Assembly: GCA_036563615.1 (NCBI GenBank)
Contig: DATCMB010000018.1
Location: 293,173 to 357,172, forward strand
DNA length: 64,000 nt
Direction of reading: 5' to 3'
Origin: Candidatus Binatia bacterium
GTDB lineage: Bacteria; Desulfobacterota; Binatia; UBA12015
In this document: piece by piece, positions 41,246-51,211 of the stretch
Position numbering within the stretch: position 1 is the stretch's first letter
Layout: every line of letters starts with the position of its first letter
Made by a program: the position numbers and the translations under genes
Notes under the pieces: model-generated
Told to the model about the DNA's origin: nothing
The model's database searches: none
Seen by the model: the letters and a program-made list of their open reading frames with translations, nothing else

Positions 41246-42238
41246 CTACTCGTGCACGAAGTCGGGATCGTCCGGCAGCTCGCCGTGGTCGTGGCTCGCG
41301 AGATCGAGCGGATCCGGCGGCGAGTACGGCTCGGCCTTGTGCCAGTCGTGCTCGAAGATGCGCGACAGACGCTCGACGAGGCGCTGGTCCTCGAGCACGA
41401 TGCCGAGCTCGCGGCGCTGATCGAACGAGCGCCGGTCGATGTTCATCGAGCCGACGAGCGCGCGTCGCTCGTCGGCGATGATGATCTTGGCGTGCAGCTT
41501 GAGGTGCTTCTGCCGGTGCACCTTGACGCCGGCGCGGCGCAGGATGCGCAGCGCGCTGAAGGTGTCGGGCGCGTCCGCCATGCTGATGCCGTGCTTGCCG
41601 CCCGAGAGCAGTCGCACGTGCACGCCGCGGTCCTGCGCGGCGGCGACGCGGTCGAGGATGGTCGCGTCGACGAACTTCGGATGCTGCACGTCGAGGCGGT
41701 GGCGCGCGGAGTCGATCAGCTCCGCCATCATCGTGCGTGAGTTGTCGGCGCTCCAGGCGAGGTTCGTCTTCGGCGCGGGACGGAACGGCGCGCGCTTCCA
41801 GTCGGCCTCGAAGCAGCGGCGGATCTCCTCGACCTGCACGGGGTTCGAGGTCAGCACGCCGTAGTCGCGCGTCTGGCCGAAGTACTTCTTCGACAGGTTG
41901 AAGGTCGCGATCAGCGCGCGGCGGCCGTCGAGCACCATCGACTTCTCGTGCGTGATGACGAACTGCGGGTTCGTCCACTCGACCGGCACGCCGTGCTCGC
42001 GCAGCTTCTCGTAGGTCTCGTCGTTCACCCGGCTGCCGCCCGTGCGGTGCGGGTTCAGCATGACGCGCACCTGCACGCCGCGCTGGTGCGCGCGGATGAT
42101 CGCGTCGATCACCGAGTGCTCGTGCAGCGTGAACTGCTTCATCTCGAGCGAGTCCTGGACGCCGTGCAGGAGCTCGAGCACGCGCTCGACCCTGTCGTCC
42201 GGCTGGACGATCAGCTCGAGGTCGCCAGCGGGCCGCAT
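41246..42238 (-). CDS. Phospholipase D-like (cardiolipin synthase-type) protein
   Basis: 330 residues with two HKD motifs: VITHEKSMVLDG with TFNLSKKYF, and KLHAKIIIADERRALVGSMNIDRRS. The spacing fits the soluble half of cardiolipin synthases or other PLD phosphatidyltransferases; no transmembrane helix or signal is seen. Such enzymes transfer or hydrolyse phosphatidyl groups. It starts 7 bp after DUF4956 and thus ends the mreB-to-PLD run, an unusual neighbour for the elongasome. The precise substrate is uncertain. Confidence 0.88.
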   Translation of the reverse strand: MRPAGDLELIVQPDDRVERVLELLHGVQDSLEMKQFTLHEHSVIDAIIRAHQRGVQVRVMLNPHRTGGSRVNDETYEKLREHGVPVEWTNPQFVITHEKSMVLDGRRALIATFNLSKKYFGQTRDYGVLTSNPVQVEEIRRCFEADWKRAPFRPAPKTNLAWSADNSRTMMAELIDSARHRLDVQHPKFVDATILDRVAAAQDRGVHVRLLSGGKHGISMADAPDTFSALRILRRAGVKVHRQKHLKLHAKIIIADERRALVGSMNIDRRSFDQRRELGIVLEDQRLVERLSRIFEHDWHKAEPYSPPDPLDLASHDHGELPDDPDFVHE

Positions 42239-42245
42239 GCGTGCG

Positions 42246-42713
42246 TCAGTCGGCGTCCGCCGCCGCGGCGTCGTCCTTGGCGCCGCCGCGCGCGAGACCC
42301 ATCGACGAGAAGTGGAACAGCAGGATCAGCACCATGAGGAACAGCGTCGCGAGCGCGGCCTCGACGACCTCGCCGACACCGCACGCGAGCCCGACCACGA
42401 CCGCCGCCAGCACGTACGACAGATCGACCGCGTCGTTGACGCGCAGGCGGTAGCGGATCACCGAGAACGCGCCCCACACGCCGAGCGCACGCGCGATGCT
42501 GCCGCCGATCAGCGCGATCACCAGCGCGACCAGCACGCCCATGAAGACCAGCGACAGCGCGAAGTTCCGCGAGTACGGCTTCTTGCCGCGGTAGGTGATC
42601 CGGTAGAGCAGCGCCAGGATGTAGGCACAGAGCGCGGCGAAGCCGATCGAGATCAGAACCTTCTCGGGGTCAACGTGAACGTCGTGGGCGAGGCTCTCGA
42701 GAAGGTTCTCCAT
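42246..42713 (-). CDS. DUF4956 membrane protein
   Basis: 155 residues. Three or four membrane segments (LISIGFAALCAYILALLY, LSLVFMGVLVALVIALIGG, LSYVLAAVVVGLACGVG, ALATLFLMVLILLFHFS) and the family block SIARALGVWGAFSVIRYR. DUF4956 proteins often sit with VTC-type polyphosphate polymerases or CotH kinases; here it sits between rodA (12 bp) and the PLD gene (7 bp). Function unknown. The C-terminal tail is AKDDAAAADAD. Confidence 0.87.
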   Translation of the reverse strand: MENLLESLAHDVHVDPEKVLISIGFAALCAYILALLYRITYRGKKPYSRNFALSLVFMGVLVALVIALIGGSIARALGVWGAFSVIRYRLRVNDAVDLSYVLAAVVVGLACGVGEVVEAALATLFLMVLILLFHFSSMGLARGGAKDDAAAADAD

Positions 42714-42725
42714 GTCCGCTCCGGA

Positions 42726-43862
42726 TCAGAAGTTGGGAATGCGCTCGGGTGAGAACCGGCGCATGTTCACGTTGATCACGAGCCCGACGCCGGCCATCAA
42801 GGTCATCAGCGACGAGCCGCCGTAGCTGAAGAAGGGCAGGGTGATGCCGACCACGGGCAGCAGCCCGGTGGTCATGCCGAGGTTGATCACCGCCTGCCAG
42901 AAGATGTTCGCCAGCACGCCGAAGGCGAGCAGCGCGCCGAAGCGCTCCTTCGCGCGGTTCACCACCACGAGCCCGCGCAGCATGAGCGCCGTGTAGAGCG
43001 CGATCAGCCCGATCGCGCCGACGAAGCCCCACTCCTCGGAGAACACCGAGAAGATGAAGTCCGTGTGCTGCTCGGGGAGGAACTTGAGCTGGTTCTGCGT
43101 GCCGTGCAGGAAGCCCTTGCCGGAGAAGCCGCCCGAGCCGATCGCGATCTTCGACTGGATCACGTGGTAGCCCGCGCCGAGCGGGTCGAGCTCGGGGTTG
43201 AGGAACGTCTGGATGCGCTTCAGCTGGTACGGCTTCAGATGCGACATCAGGTAGGGCAGCGCCGGAACGAGGGCGAGCGCCGCCCCGCCGATGATCGCCC
43301 AGGTGCGCGGGCTCGGACCGGCGAGCACGACCATGCTCGCGATGACGAAGCAGAACACGCCGGCCGTCCCGAGGTCGGGCTGCGCGAGGATCAGCAGCAC
43401 CGGCGGCAGCGACAGCAGCACCGGGACGACGAGGTCGCGCAAACGCAGACCTTCGGGGCGCATCTTGCGGTGGAAGTAGCGCGCCAGGACGATGATCAGC
43501 GCGAGCTTCATCATCTCCGACGGCTGCACCGAGAACGCGCCGAGGTCGATCCAGCGCCGCGAGCCGTTGGTCACCGTGCCGAACAGCGGCACGGCGAGCA
43601 GCAGCGCGAGCCCGCCGGCGTAGGCGACGTACGCCCAGCGCTCGAGCTTCCGGTAGTCGAAGCATACCATCGCGATCGTCGCGCAGGTGCCGATCGTCGC
43701 CCACATTGCTTGACGCCAGGCGAAGGTGCTGGCGCGCGCGGAATGCGGATCCCAGCTCGCGCTGTACACGGACGCGGTGCCGATGGCGATGATCGTCAGC
43801 ATCAGCAGCATCGTCACCACGTCGAAGTGGTAGATGAGCCGACGATCGACCATCAGCCTCAT
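42726..43862 (-). CDS. rodA: Rod shape SEDS peptidoglycan polymerase RodA
   Basis: 378 residues from ATG 43862, which overlaps the mrdA stop (ATGA). Ten membrane helices. SEDS signatures: WIDLGAFSVQPSEMMKLALI, LAQPDLGTAGVF (the loop with the catalytic aspartate), GAGYHVIQSKIAIGSGG, FIFSVFSEEWGFVGAIG and the end block GITLPFFSYGGSSL. RodA polymerises lipid II glycan strands with its partner PBP2. Position and coupling after mrdA are canonical. Confidence 0.96.
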   Translation of the reverse strand: MRLMVDRRLIYHFDVVTMLLMLTIIAIGTASVYSASWDPHSARASTFAWRQAMWATIGTCATIAMVCFDYRKLERWAYVAYAGGLALLLAVPLFGTVTNGSRRWIDLGAFSVQPSEMMKLALIIVLARYFHRKMRPEGLRLRDLVVPVLLSLPPVLLILAQPDLGTAGVFCFVIASMVVLAGPSPRTWAIIGGAALALVPALPYLMSHLKPYQLKRIQTFLNPELDPLGAGYHVIQSKIAIGSGGFSGKGFLHGTQNQLKFLPEQHTDFIFSVFSEEWGFVGAIGLIALYTALMLRGLVVVNRAKERFGALLAFGVLANIFWQAVINLGMTTGLLPVVGITLPFFSYGGSSLMTLMAGVGLVINVNMRRFSPERIPNF

Positions 43863-45724
43863 GCGTGCCCTCCGTCGGAGTCCGCGGTCGCGCTCGCGAG
43901 CTGGTAGGAGCGACCGCGGGTGAGCGCGAAGTAGAAGTCCGCGACGTCGTGCGCGATCGGCGCCGCCATCGCGCCGCCGCCGCCGCCCGCGTGCTCGATC
44001 AGCACGGCCATCGCGATCTCGGGCGCGTCGACCGGCGCGAAGGCGACGAACCACGCGTGGTCGCGCAGGTGCTTCGCGAGATGGTGCGTCTTGGTCTGCT
44101 TGCCCATCTTGAAGACCTGCGAGGTGCCGGTCTTGCCGCCGACCTGGATGGTGTCGAGCTTCGCCTTCTTGCCGGTGCCGTTGCGCGCGTTCACCACGTC
44201 GCGCAGCGCCTCGCGGATCTGCAGCAGCGTCGACTTGCGCAGGTTCGTCGTGCCGAGCACCTCCGGCTCGATGGTCTCGACGACCTCGCCCGCGGGGCTC
44301 TCGATGCGCTTGACGAAGTGCGGCTTGTAGCGCGTGCCGCCGTTCGCGACGGTCGCGATCACGTTCGCCATCTGCAGCGGCGTCGCGAGCACGTAGCCCT
44401 GGCCGATCGCGACCGACAGCGTCTCGCCCGCGAACCAGGGCTCGCCGAAGCGCGCCTTCTTCCACTCGGAGGTCGGGATCAGGCCAGGCTTCTCGTGGTC
44501 GAGCGTGATGCCGGTCGTCATGCCGAGGCCGAAGCGGTGCGCGTACTCGGCGATGGTGTCGACGCCGAGCCGCTGCCCGACCTGGTAGAAGTAGACGTCG
44601 CAGGACTCGACGAGCGCGCGGTGCAGGTCGACCGAGCCGTGCCCGCCCTTCTTCCAGCAGCGGTACGTGCGGTTCGCGAAGTGGTAGCCGCCGCCGCAGA
44701 AGATGCGCGTGAACGGCGTCACCGCGCCTTCCTCGAGCGCCGCCGCGGCGGTGACGATCTTGAACGTCGAACCCGGCGGGTACTGGCCCTGGATCGCGCG
44801 GTTGTTGAGCGGACGCGTCTTGTTGTTCGACAGCTCGCGCCACTCCTCGCGCTTGATGCCGCGCGCGAACACGTTCGGGTCGAACGACGGCTTGCTCACC
44901 AGCGCCAGGATCTCGCCGCTGTCGGGACGCAGCACGACCACCGCGCCGTCGTGCGGCTCCATCAGCTGCTCGGTGAACGCCTGAAGCCGGCGGTCGATCG
45001 TCAAGATCATGTTGTTGCCCTGCGTCTGCGGGACGCGGGACAGCACACGCAGCTTGCGTCCGAGCGCGTCGACCTCGATCTGCTGGCCGCCCGGGATGCC
45101 GCGCAGCCGGCTCTCCCAGGACTTCTCGGCGCCGAACTTCCCGATCAGGTCGCCCATCCGGTAGCCCGGGTACTTGCCGAGCTCGTCCGCCGAGACCTCG
45201 CCGACGTAGCCGAGCAGGTGCGAGGCGACGGAGCCGTACGGGTAGGTGCGCAGCGGGCCGACGTCGAGGCTCACGCCGGGGAGCTCGAGCTGGTGCGTCT
45301 CGAGCATGACGACGTGCTCCCAGTCGACGTCGCGCTTGATGATCAGACCCTCGTAGGGCGGACGCGCGCGCGCCGCCTGGATCAGCGCCTTGACGTTGAT
45401 GCCGTCGGCCTTCAGGAACTCGGCGACGCGCTGGATGGTCTCGGCGAGGTTCGGCGTGTCCTCGGGGACGACGACGACGTCGAACGACGGCCGGTTGTCG
45501 ACCAGCGGCTCGCCGTTGCGGTCGTAGATCAGACCGCGCGTCGCCGCGATGCGCTGCAGGCGGATGCGGTTGTTTTCGGAGAGCGAGCGCCACATCTCGC
45601 CCTCGCCGATCTGCAGCTTGTAGAGCCGCAGCCCGAGCGCGCTGAACAGACCGACCACGCCCAGCCCCGAGAAGAGCAGGCGGCGGCGCATCTCGTTCGG
45701 CGCTTCGCGGCTATTCAGCGGCAT
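43859..45724 (-). CDS. mrdA: Penicillin-binding protein 2 (elongation transpeptidase)
   Basis: 621 residues. N-terminal membrane anchor LLFSGLGVVGLFSALGLRLY, pedestal domain with ATRGLIYDRNGEPLVDN, and the transpeptidase domain with S319-T-F-K322 in YPPGSTFKIVTA, the second motif S374-C-D in LVESCDVYFYQ (cysteine in place of the usual SxN middle, as in many PBP2s) and K531-T-G-T in GGKTGTSQV. It cross-links the strands made by RodA. Start ATG 45724 overlaps mreD by 14 nt. The C-terminus is short compared with E. coli PBP2. Confidence 0.96.
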   Translation of the reverse strand: MPLNSREAPNEMRRRLLFSGLGVVGLFSALGLRLYKLQIGEGEMWRSLSENNRIRLQRIAATRGLIYDRNGEPLVDNRPSFDVVVVPEDTPNLAETIQRVAEFLKADGINVKALIQAARARPPYEGLIIKRDVDWEHVVMLETHQLELPGVSLDVGPLRTYPYGSVASHLLGYVGEVSADELGKYPGYRMGDLIGKFGAEKSWESRLRGIPGGQQIEVDALGRKLRVLSRVPQTQGNNMILTIDRRLQAFTEQLMEPHDGAVVVLRPDSGEILALVSKPSFDPNVFARGIKREEWRELSNNKTRPLNNRAIQGQYPPGSTFKIVTAAAALEEGAVTPFTRIFCGGGYHFANRTYRCWKKGGHGSVDLHRALVESCDVYFYQVGQRLGVDTIAEYAHRFGLGMTTGITLDHEKPGLIPTSEWKKARFGEPWFAGETLSVAIGQGYVLATPLQMANVIATVANGGTRYKPHFVKRIESPAGEVVETIEPEVLGTTNLRKSTLLQIREALRDVVNARNGTGKKAKLDTIQVGGKTGTSQVFKMGKQTKTHHLAKHLRDHAWFVAFAPVDAPEIAMAVLIEHAGGGGGAMAAPIAHDVADFYFALTRGRSYQLASATADSDGGHA

Positions 45725-46217
45725 GCGACGACCTCACGGGACGTGGCACGTAGCTGTCGAGCGCAGAAAACACCGCCGGTGCGAAGACCAGCGCGAGCAA
45801 CGCCTCGATGCCGAGCGTCCGCAGCACAACCCCCCAGCTCACCGTCCGCGCCGACGCGACGGCGAAGTAGAGCACCACCGTGACGATCTTCACCGCCGAG
45901 CCGAGCGCCACGGCGGCGATGTTCGACATGGGGTTCTCCATCCATAGCCGCTTCGAGACGAGGTATACCACCCCGAATACGAGGGTCATGGTGAGGCAGT
46001 AGAGTCCGGGCACCGCGCCGGAGAAGGTGTCGAGCAGGTAGCCCAGCAGGAACGCGCCGACCGCGCCGCCCGGCGAGTGGTAGTGCAGCCCGAGGTAGAC
46101 GACGAGGACCACGATCAGGTCCGGCGCCGCCGGGAGAAAGCCGAGGCGCTGCACGAGGGTGGTCTGCACCACCACGGCCAGCACGCCGGCCACGGCGAAG
46201 ATCAACAGCGGCCGCAT
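45711..46217 (-). CDS. mreD: Rod shape-determining protein MreD
   Basis: 168 residues with five or six hydrophobic segments (LLIFAVAGVLAVVVQTTLV, DLIVVLVVYLGLHYHSP, VGAFLLGYLLDTFSGAVPGLY, AAVALGSAVKIVTVVLYF, LGIEALLALVFAPAVF). The GLYCLTMTLVF turn after the DTFSG motif is typical. It bridges MreC to the elongasome membrane complex. It lies 9 bp after mreC and overlaps mrdA. Confidence 0.93.
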   Translation of the reverse strand: MRPLLIFAVAGVLAVVVQTTLVQRLGFLPAAPDLIVVLVVYLGLHYHSPGGAVGAFLLGYLLDTFSGAVPGLYCLTMTLVFGVVYLVSKRLWMENPMSNIAAVALGSAVKIVTVVLYFAVASARTVSWGVVLRTLGIEALLALVFAPAVFSALDSYVPRPVRSSHAAE

Positions 46218-46226
46218 CGCGCAGCG

Positions 46227-47105
46227 TCAACCGCCGTGTCGTCCGTTGCCCGACGAGTCCGCTCGCGAGGCTTCGGGTGGCACCTCGTTCTCCGGCGCCT
46301 CCACCACCAGCACCTCCTCGAGCTTGTTGAAGTCCACCGCCGGCGCGATCTCCGCGGTCTGGAACAACCCCCCTTCCTCGCGCGCGAGGCGCACGATCGT
46401 CCCCACCGGGATCCCCTTGGGGAAGATGCCGTCGAGCCCCGAGGTCGTGACCAGGTCGCCGACCCGCACGTCCTCGCGGTGCTTCACGTACTTGAGCTGA
46501 CATCCGCCGTTCAGGCTGCCCTCGACGATGCCGCGCGCGCGGCTCCTCTGCACGAGAGCATCGACACCGCTCGATGGATCCTCGAGCAGCAGCACGCGGG
46601 CGGCGTTCGGGCTGGTCGACACCACGCGCCCGACCACGCCCATCGGCGCGATCACCGCCATCCCCTTCGTGACGCCGTCGTTCTCGCCCTTGTTGATGGT
46701 CGCCGTGCGGAAGAGCCCGCTCGCGTCGACGCCGGTGAGGCGCGCCGCGACCGACTGTCCGGGCAGCCCCTCGCGCAGATCGAGCAGCGCCTGCAGGCGC
46801 GCGTTCTGGCTCTCGATCGCGGTCACGCGCTGCGCCTGCGCCTCGAGCTCGCGCACCCGCTGCCGCAGCCAGTCGCGCTCCTGGCGCACCCCGACCAGGT
46901 CGACGTACGCGCGCCAGGTCCGCCCCATGGTGCTCGACACCGTGCTCATCAGCGTGCTGATCGGCGTGATCACCTCGAGGAAGACGACGCCGAGCGGGTC
47001 GATGCGGCGCTTCCCCCGGGTGTTGGTCACCAGCAGGGCGAGCGAGAGGGCGAGCAGGGTGCCGGTGCTGAACAGGACGGAGTAGCGGCGCAGCAGCGTC
47101 AGCAT
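46227..47105 (-). CDS. mreC: Rod shape-determining protein MreC
   Basis: 292 residues. One N-terminal membrane helix (LFSTGTLLALSLALLVTN), a coiled coil (REREWLRQRV-type, LEAQAQRVTAIESQNARLQALLDL), then two beta barrels with the family block GMAVIAPMGVVGRVVSTSPNAARVLLLEDP cut over residues 150-180. It forms periplasmic filaments activating PBP2. It starts 93 bp after mreB and has a proline/glutamate-rich C-terminal tail (PENEVPPEASRADSSG). Confidence 0.95.
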   Translation of the reverse strand: MLTLLRRYSVLFSTGTLLALSLALLVTNTRGKRRIDPLGVVFLEVITPISTLMSTVSSTMGRTWRAYVDLVGVRQERDWLRQRVRELEAQAQRVTAIESQNARLQALLDLREGLPGQSVAARLTGVDASGLFRTATINKGENDGVTKGMAVIAPMGVVGRVVSTSPNAARVLLLEDPSSGVDALVQRSRARGIVEGSLNGGCQLKYVKHREDVRVGDLVTTSGLDGIFPKGIPVGTIVRLAREEGGLFQTAEIAPAVDFNKLEEVLVVEAPENEVPPEASRADSSGNGRHGG

Positions 47106-47198
47106 GCCGCGTCGCCGTCGCTCGTCACGCGCGTCGTGCTCCGGAGACCTGCGCTCTCGTCCGTGTGGGCGGTTTCGCCGGTGAGTTCGGCCGCGTGC

Positions 47199-48299
<1,101 letters not shown>

Positions 48300-48328
48300 T
48301 CAGTACCAGATGCCCTATCGGGCGGCAA
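48300..48328 (-). promoter_or_regulatory. Candidate mreB operon promoter
   Basis: On the minus strand TTGCCG (48328-48323), 17 nt, TACTGA (48305-48300). This would give a leader of about 60 nt. The -10 is weak but of the same TANNNN type seen elsewhere. Confidence 0.3.
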
Positions 48329-48334
48329 CGGTCC

Positions 48335-48352
48335 GGGCGCGGTTTCGCGCCC
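48335..48352. other. Hairpin between the divergent mreB and foldase units
   Basis: GGGCGCG (48335-48341), loop GTTT, CGCGCCC (48346-48352), followed on the plus strand by AATTTGACG. It sits just upstream of the candidate mreB -35 and may be an operator or an insulating hairpin. Confidence 0.4.
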
Positions 48353-48414
48353 AATTTGACGTTTGCTTGTCGCCGTCGCCGCCTCGCGAACGGCGCGCGA
48401 CATCCGTTCCCGCG

Positions 48415-48444
48415 TTGCCTTCCGGCGGGCGCCACCGCTATCGT
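48415..48444 (+). promoter_or_regulatory. Candidate foldase promoter, leaderless type
   Basis: TTGCCT (48415-48420), 18 nt, TATCGT (48439-48444). TATCGT is the best -10 in the window and ends 6 nt before ATG 48451, so the transcript should start at the ATG. Confidence 0.45.
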
Positions 48445-48450
48445 CGCGGG

Positions 48451-50376
48451 ATGCTGCATTTCGTCCGGCGCCACGCGCAGTCGAAGTTCGTCAAGGTCGT
48501 CCTCGGCATCATCATCCTGGTGTTCGTGCTGTGGGGTGTCGAGGCGGTGGTGAGCGGCGGCAACCCGCTGACGACGGTCGCGATCGTCGACGGCAAGCCG
48601 ATCTCGCAGATCGAGATCGCGCGCGCCGAGCGCAGCATGGCCGAGGCCTACCGCGAGGCTTACAAGGGCAACTTCACCCCGGAGGTCCGCAAGGCGCTCA
48701 ACCTGCGCCAGCGCGCCCTCGACGGCCTGATCGACCGGTTGGTGCTGCTCAACCAGGCCGAGAACCTCGGCATCGAGATCACCGACCAGGAGCTGCGCGA
48801 CGTGATCGTCGACAGCCGCGGCTTCGCCCCGGGCGGGCGCTTCGACAAGAACTATTACGTCCGCGCCCTGCGCTCGATCGGGCTCACGCCCGCCGAGTAC
48901 GAGGCCATGCGCCGCGAGGACCTCGCCGCCGAGCGCCTGCAGCAGATCGTCCTCGACGGGGTCACGGTCAGCGACCAGGAGGTCCGCGACGCCGTCGTCG
49001 CCCGCGAGGAGAAGCGCTCGCTCGCCTTCGTGAAGTTCCCCGCCTCGGACGAGACCGGCTCGGTCGAGGTCACCGACGAGGAGCTGGAGAAGTTCTTCGA
49101 GGCCAACAAGCAGCGCTACCAGGAGCCCGAGAAGGTCAAGGTCGAGCTGCTCGCCTACGCCCCGGAGAAGTTCTCCGACGAGGTCGAGGTCAGCGAGGAG
49201 CAGATCAACGAGTACTACGAGGCGAACCTCAAGACCCGCTTCACGCAGCCGCACGAGGTGAAGGCGCGCCACATCCTGATCCGCGTCGCGCCCGACGCGA
49301 GCGACGAGACCAAGGCGGAGGCCCGCAAGCGCATCGAGGAGGTCCAGGAGAAGCTGCGCAACGGCGCAGACTTCGCGGAGCTCGCCAAGGAGTACTCCGA
49401 CGACGTCGGCTCGAAGGAGAACGGCGGCGATCTCGGCTTCTTCCCGCGCGGCCGCATGACGCCGGCCTTCGAGGAAGCCGCGTTCTCGCTCGAGCCGGGC
49501 GAGATCAGCGAGATCGTCGAGACGCCCTTCGGCCTGCACCTGGTCCGCGTCGACGAGGTGCGCGAGGAGCGCGAGAAGCCGCTCGACGAGGTGCGTGACG
49601 AGATCGTGCAGGCGCTCAAGAAGGAGGCCGGCACCGAGAAGGCACGCGAGGTGGCCGAGGAGGACCAGAAGGCGCTCGTCGGCGGCGAGTCGATCGACGC
49701 CATCGCCGAGCGCCGCGGCCTGACCGTCGAGCGTCCGGCGCCGATGACCCGCGGCGCCGCCTTCCCGACCGTCGGCCGCTCGATGCCGCTCACCACGGCG
49801 CTCTGGGAGCTGCCCCCCGGCGGCTACACCGAGCCGACCGACGTCAACGGCACCGTCGTGATCGCGAAGCTCGTCGAGAAGGTGCCGAGCCGGACGCCGG
49901 AGCTTGCCGAGGTCAAGGACCGCGTCGAGGCGGCCTACCGGCTCGAGCGCGGCACCGAGGCCGCGAAGAAGAAGGCCGAGGAGCTGCGCGCCGCCGCGGC
50001 GAGCGCGGGCAGCCTCGAGAAGGCGGCCGAGGCCGCGGGCAAGCAGGTCGAGACCACGCCGGAGTTCGCCCGCGTCGGCGGCTACGTGCCGGAGATCGGC
50101 CCGAGCATGGAGCTCAAGGACGCGGCGTTCGCGCTCACCGAGGACAAGCGCCTCCCCGACCAGGTGTTCGTCGTCACCAGCGACGCGTTCGTGGTCGAGC
50201 TCAAGGAGCGCACGGTGCCGAGCGACGAGGAGATCGCGAAGAAGATGGACGAGACGCGCCAGAGCATCCTCGAGCGCCGTCGCGCCGACGTCTTCCAGCG
50301 CTACCTCCAGGAGCTCAAGACGAAGGCGCAGATCGAGGTCAACGCCGACCGCCTGCAAGAGATCCCGCCGGTCTGA
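48451..50376 (+). CDS. PpiD/SurA-type membrane-anchored peptidyl-prolyl isomerase
   Basis: 641 residues from ATG 48451; the frame back to 48310 is not coding-like. N-terminal anchor ([25 protein letters not shown]), SurA-N-like helical domain ([30 protein letters not shown]), a parvulin domain around residues 275-370 ([62 protein letters not shown]) and a second, degenerate C-terminal helical domain. This is PpiD architecture (E. coli 623 residues). It helps fold outer-membrane and periplasmic proteins as they leave SecYEG. Divergent from mreB. TATCGT ends 6 nt before the start, so the message may be leaderless. Confidence 0.92.
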   Translation: MLHFVRRHAQSKFVKVVLGIIILVFVLWGVEAVVSGGNPLTTVAIVDGKPISQIEIARAERSMAEAYREAYKGNFTPEVRKALNLRQRALDGLIDRLVLLNQAENLGIEITDQELRDVIVDSRGFAPGGRFDKNYYVRALRSIGLTPAEYEAMRREDLAAERLQQIVLDGVTVSDQEVRDAVVAREEKRSLAFVKFPASDETGSVEVTDEELEKFFEANKQRYQEPEKVKVELLAYAPEKFSDEVEVSEEQINEYYEANLKTRFTQPHEVKARHILIRVAPDASDETKAEARKRIEEVQEKLRNGADFAELAKEYSDDVGSKENGGDLGFFPRGRMTPAFEEAAFSLEPGEISEIVETPFGLHLVRVDEVREEREKPLDEVRDEIVQALKKEAGTEKAREVAEEDQKALVGGESIDAIAERRGLTVERPAPMTRGAAFPTVGRSMPLTTALWELPPGGYTEPTDVNGTVVIAKLVEKVPSRTPELAEVKDRVEAAYRLERGTEAAKKKAEELRAAAASAGSLEKAAEAAGKQVETTPEFARVGGYVPEIGPSMELKDAAFALTEDKRLPDQVFVVTSDAFVVELKERTVPSDEEIAKKMDETRQSILERRRADVFQRYLQELKTKAQIEVNADRLQEIPPV

Positions 50377-50385
50377 GGACGGCCG

Positions 50386-51210
50386 ATGGCGATCGCGTTC
50401 CGCGCCGGCGAGGGGACGCGCGGCGGCGTGCTGCTGGTGCACGGCTTCACCGGCACGCCACACGAGATGCAGGGGCTCGCCGACCCGCTCGCGTCGGCCG
50501 GCTACCAGGTCCTCGGCGTGCGGCTACCCGGTCACGGCGACGCTCCTCCGGACGAGCCGAACGACTGGCAGGCCTGGGACCGCGCGGTCGAGGAAGCGTT
50601 CGCGGAGCTGCACGACCTCGCGCCCGGCGCGCCGAAGGCGGTGATCGGGCTGTCGATGGGCGCGCTGCTCGGGCTCGAGCTCGCGCGCCGTCGTCCCGGC
50701 GAGGTCTCGTCGCTGGTCGCGCTGTCGCCCGCGGTGACGCTGCCGACCACGCTGCGTGCGGTCCTCTGGCTCGCCGACCGGACGTTCCCGCCGCGCGTCC
50801 GCGACCGCCGCATCCCGAAGCGCGAGAGCGACATCCGCGACCCGGTCGTGCGCGCGACGCACCCGAAGTCGGCGCCGTTCCGCGTCGCGTCCGTGCTGTC
50901 CTTCAACCAGCTCCGCGTGACCGTGCGCCGTCAGGTCGGTGCGGTCACGCAGCCGCTCTTGATCGTGCACTCGCGGCTCGACCGCACCTGTCCGGTGTCG
51001 GGCGCACACTGGCTCGCGCGTCGCGTCGGCTCGCGCGACGTCGAGCTCGTCGTCCTCGAGCGCTGCGGGCACGTCATTCCCGTCGACCTCGAGCGCGACC
51101 GCGCGACCGAGGCGATCCTCTCCTTCCTCGGCCGCACGCTGCACGGCGCCCCGCAGCGCGAGCGGCCGATCGAGGAGATCCAGCAGGCGGTGCGCGAAGC
51201 GGGCGGCTGA
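50386..51210 (+). CDS. Alpha/beta hydrolase (carboxylesterase type)
   Basis: 274 residues. Oxyanion motif LLVHGFTGTPHEM, nucleophile S90 in VIGLSMGALLGLELA, acid in LIVHSRLDRTCPV and histidine in RCGHVIPVDLERD, an order and lid size like Est30/monoacylglycerol lipases. Cytosolic. It lies 9 bp after the foldase gene, so probably co-transcribed. Because bioF is only 1.6 kb away and bioH is absent from the window, a BioH-type role is conceivable but not supported by sequence. It ends one base before the 3' end of radA. Confidence 0.88.
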   Translation: MAIAFRAGEGTRGGVLLVHGFTGTPHEMQGLADPLASAGYQVLGVRLPGHGDAPPDEPNDWQAWDRAVEEAFAELHDLAPGAPKAVIGLSMGALLGLELARRRPGEVSSLVALSPAVTLPTTLRAVLWLADRTFPPRVRDRRIPKRESDIRDPVVRATHPKSAPFRVASVLSFNQLRVTVRRQVGAVTQPLLIVHSRLDRTCPVSGAHWLARRVGSRDVELVVLERCGHVIPVDLERDRATEAILSFLGRTLHGAPQRERPIEEIQQAVREAGG

Positions 51211-51211
51211 C

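Noticed and set aside
41528..41534. CTTGACG within genes as internal promoters
   Set aside because: Most copies are explained by Val-Lys or Leu-Thr codons and lack a TANNNN box at the right distance.
42726..45593. A 955-codon minus-strand open frame
   Set aside because: It joins an arginine-rich shadow of mrdA to the true rodA frame; RodA starts at 43862.
50386..51210. Esterase as BioH of the nearby biotin genes
   Set aside because: It lies with the foldase gene and is separated from bioF by radA; residues specific for pimeloyl-ACP ester hydrolysis cannot be recognised.
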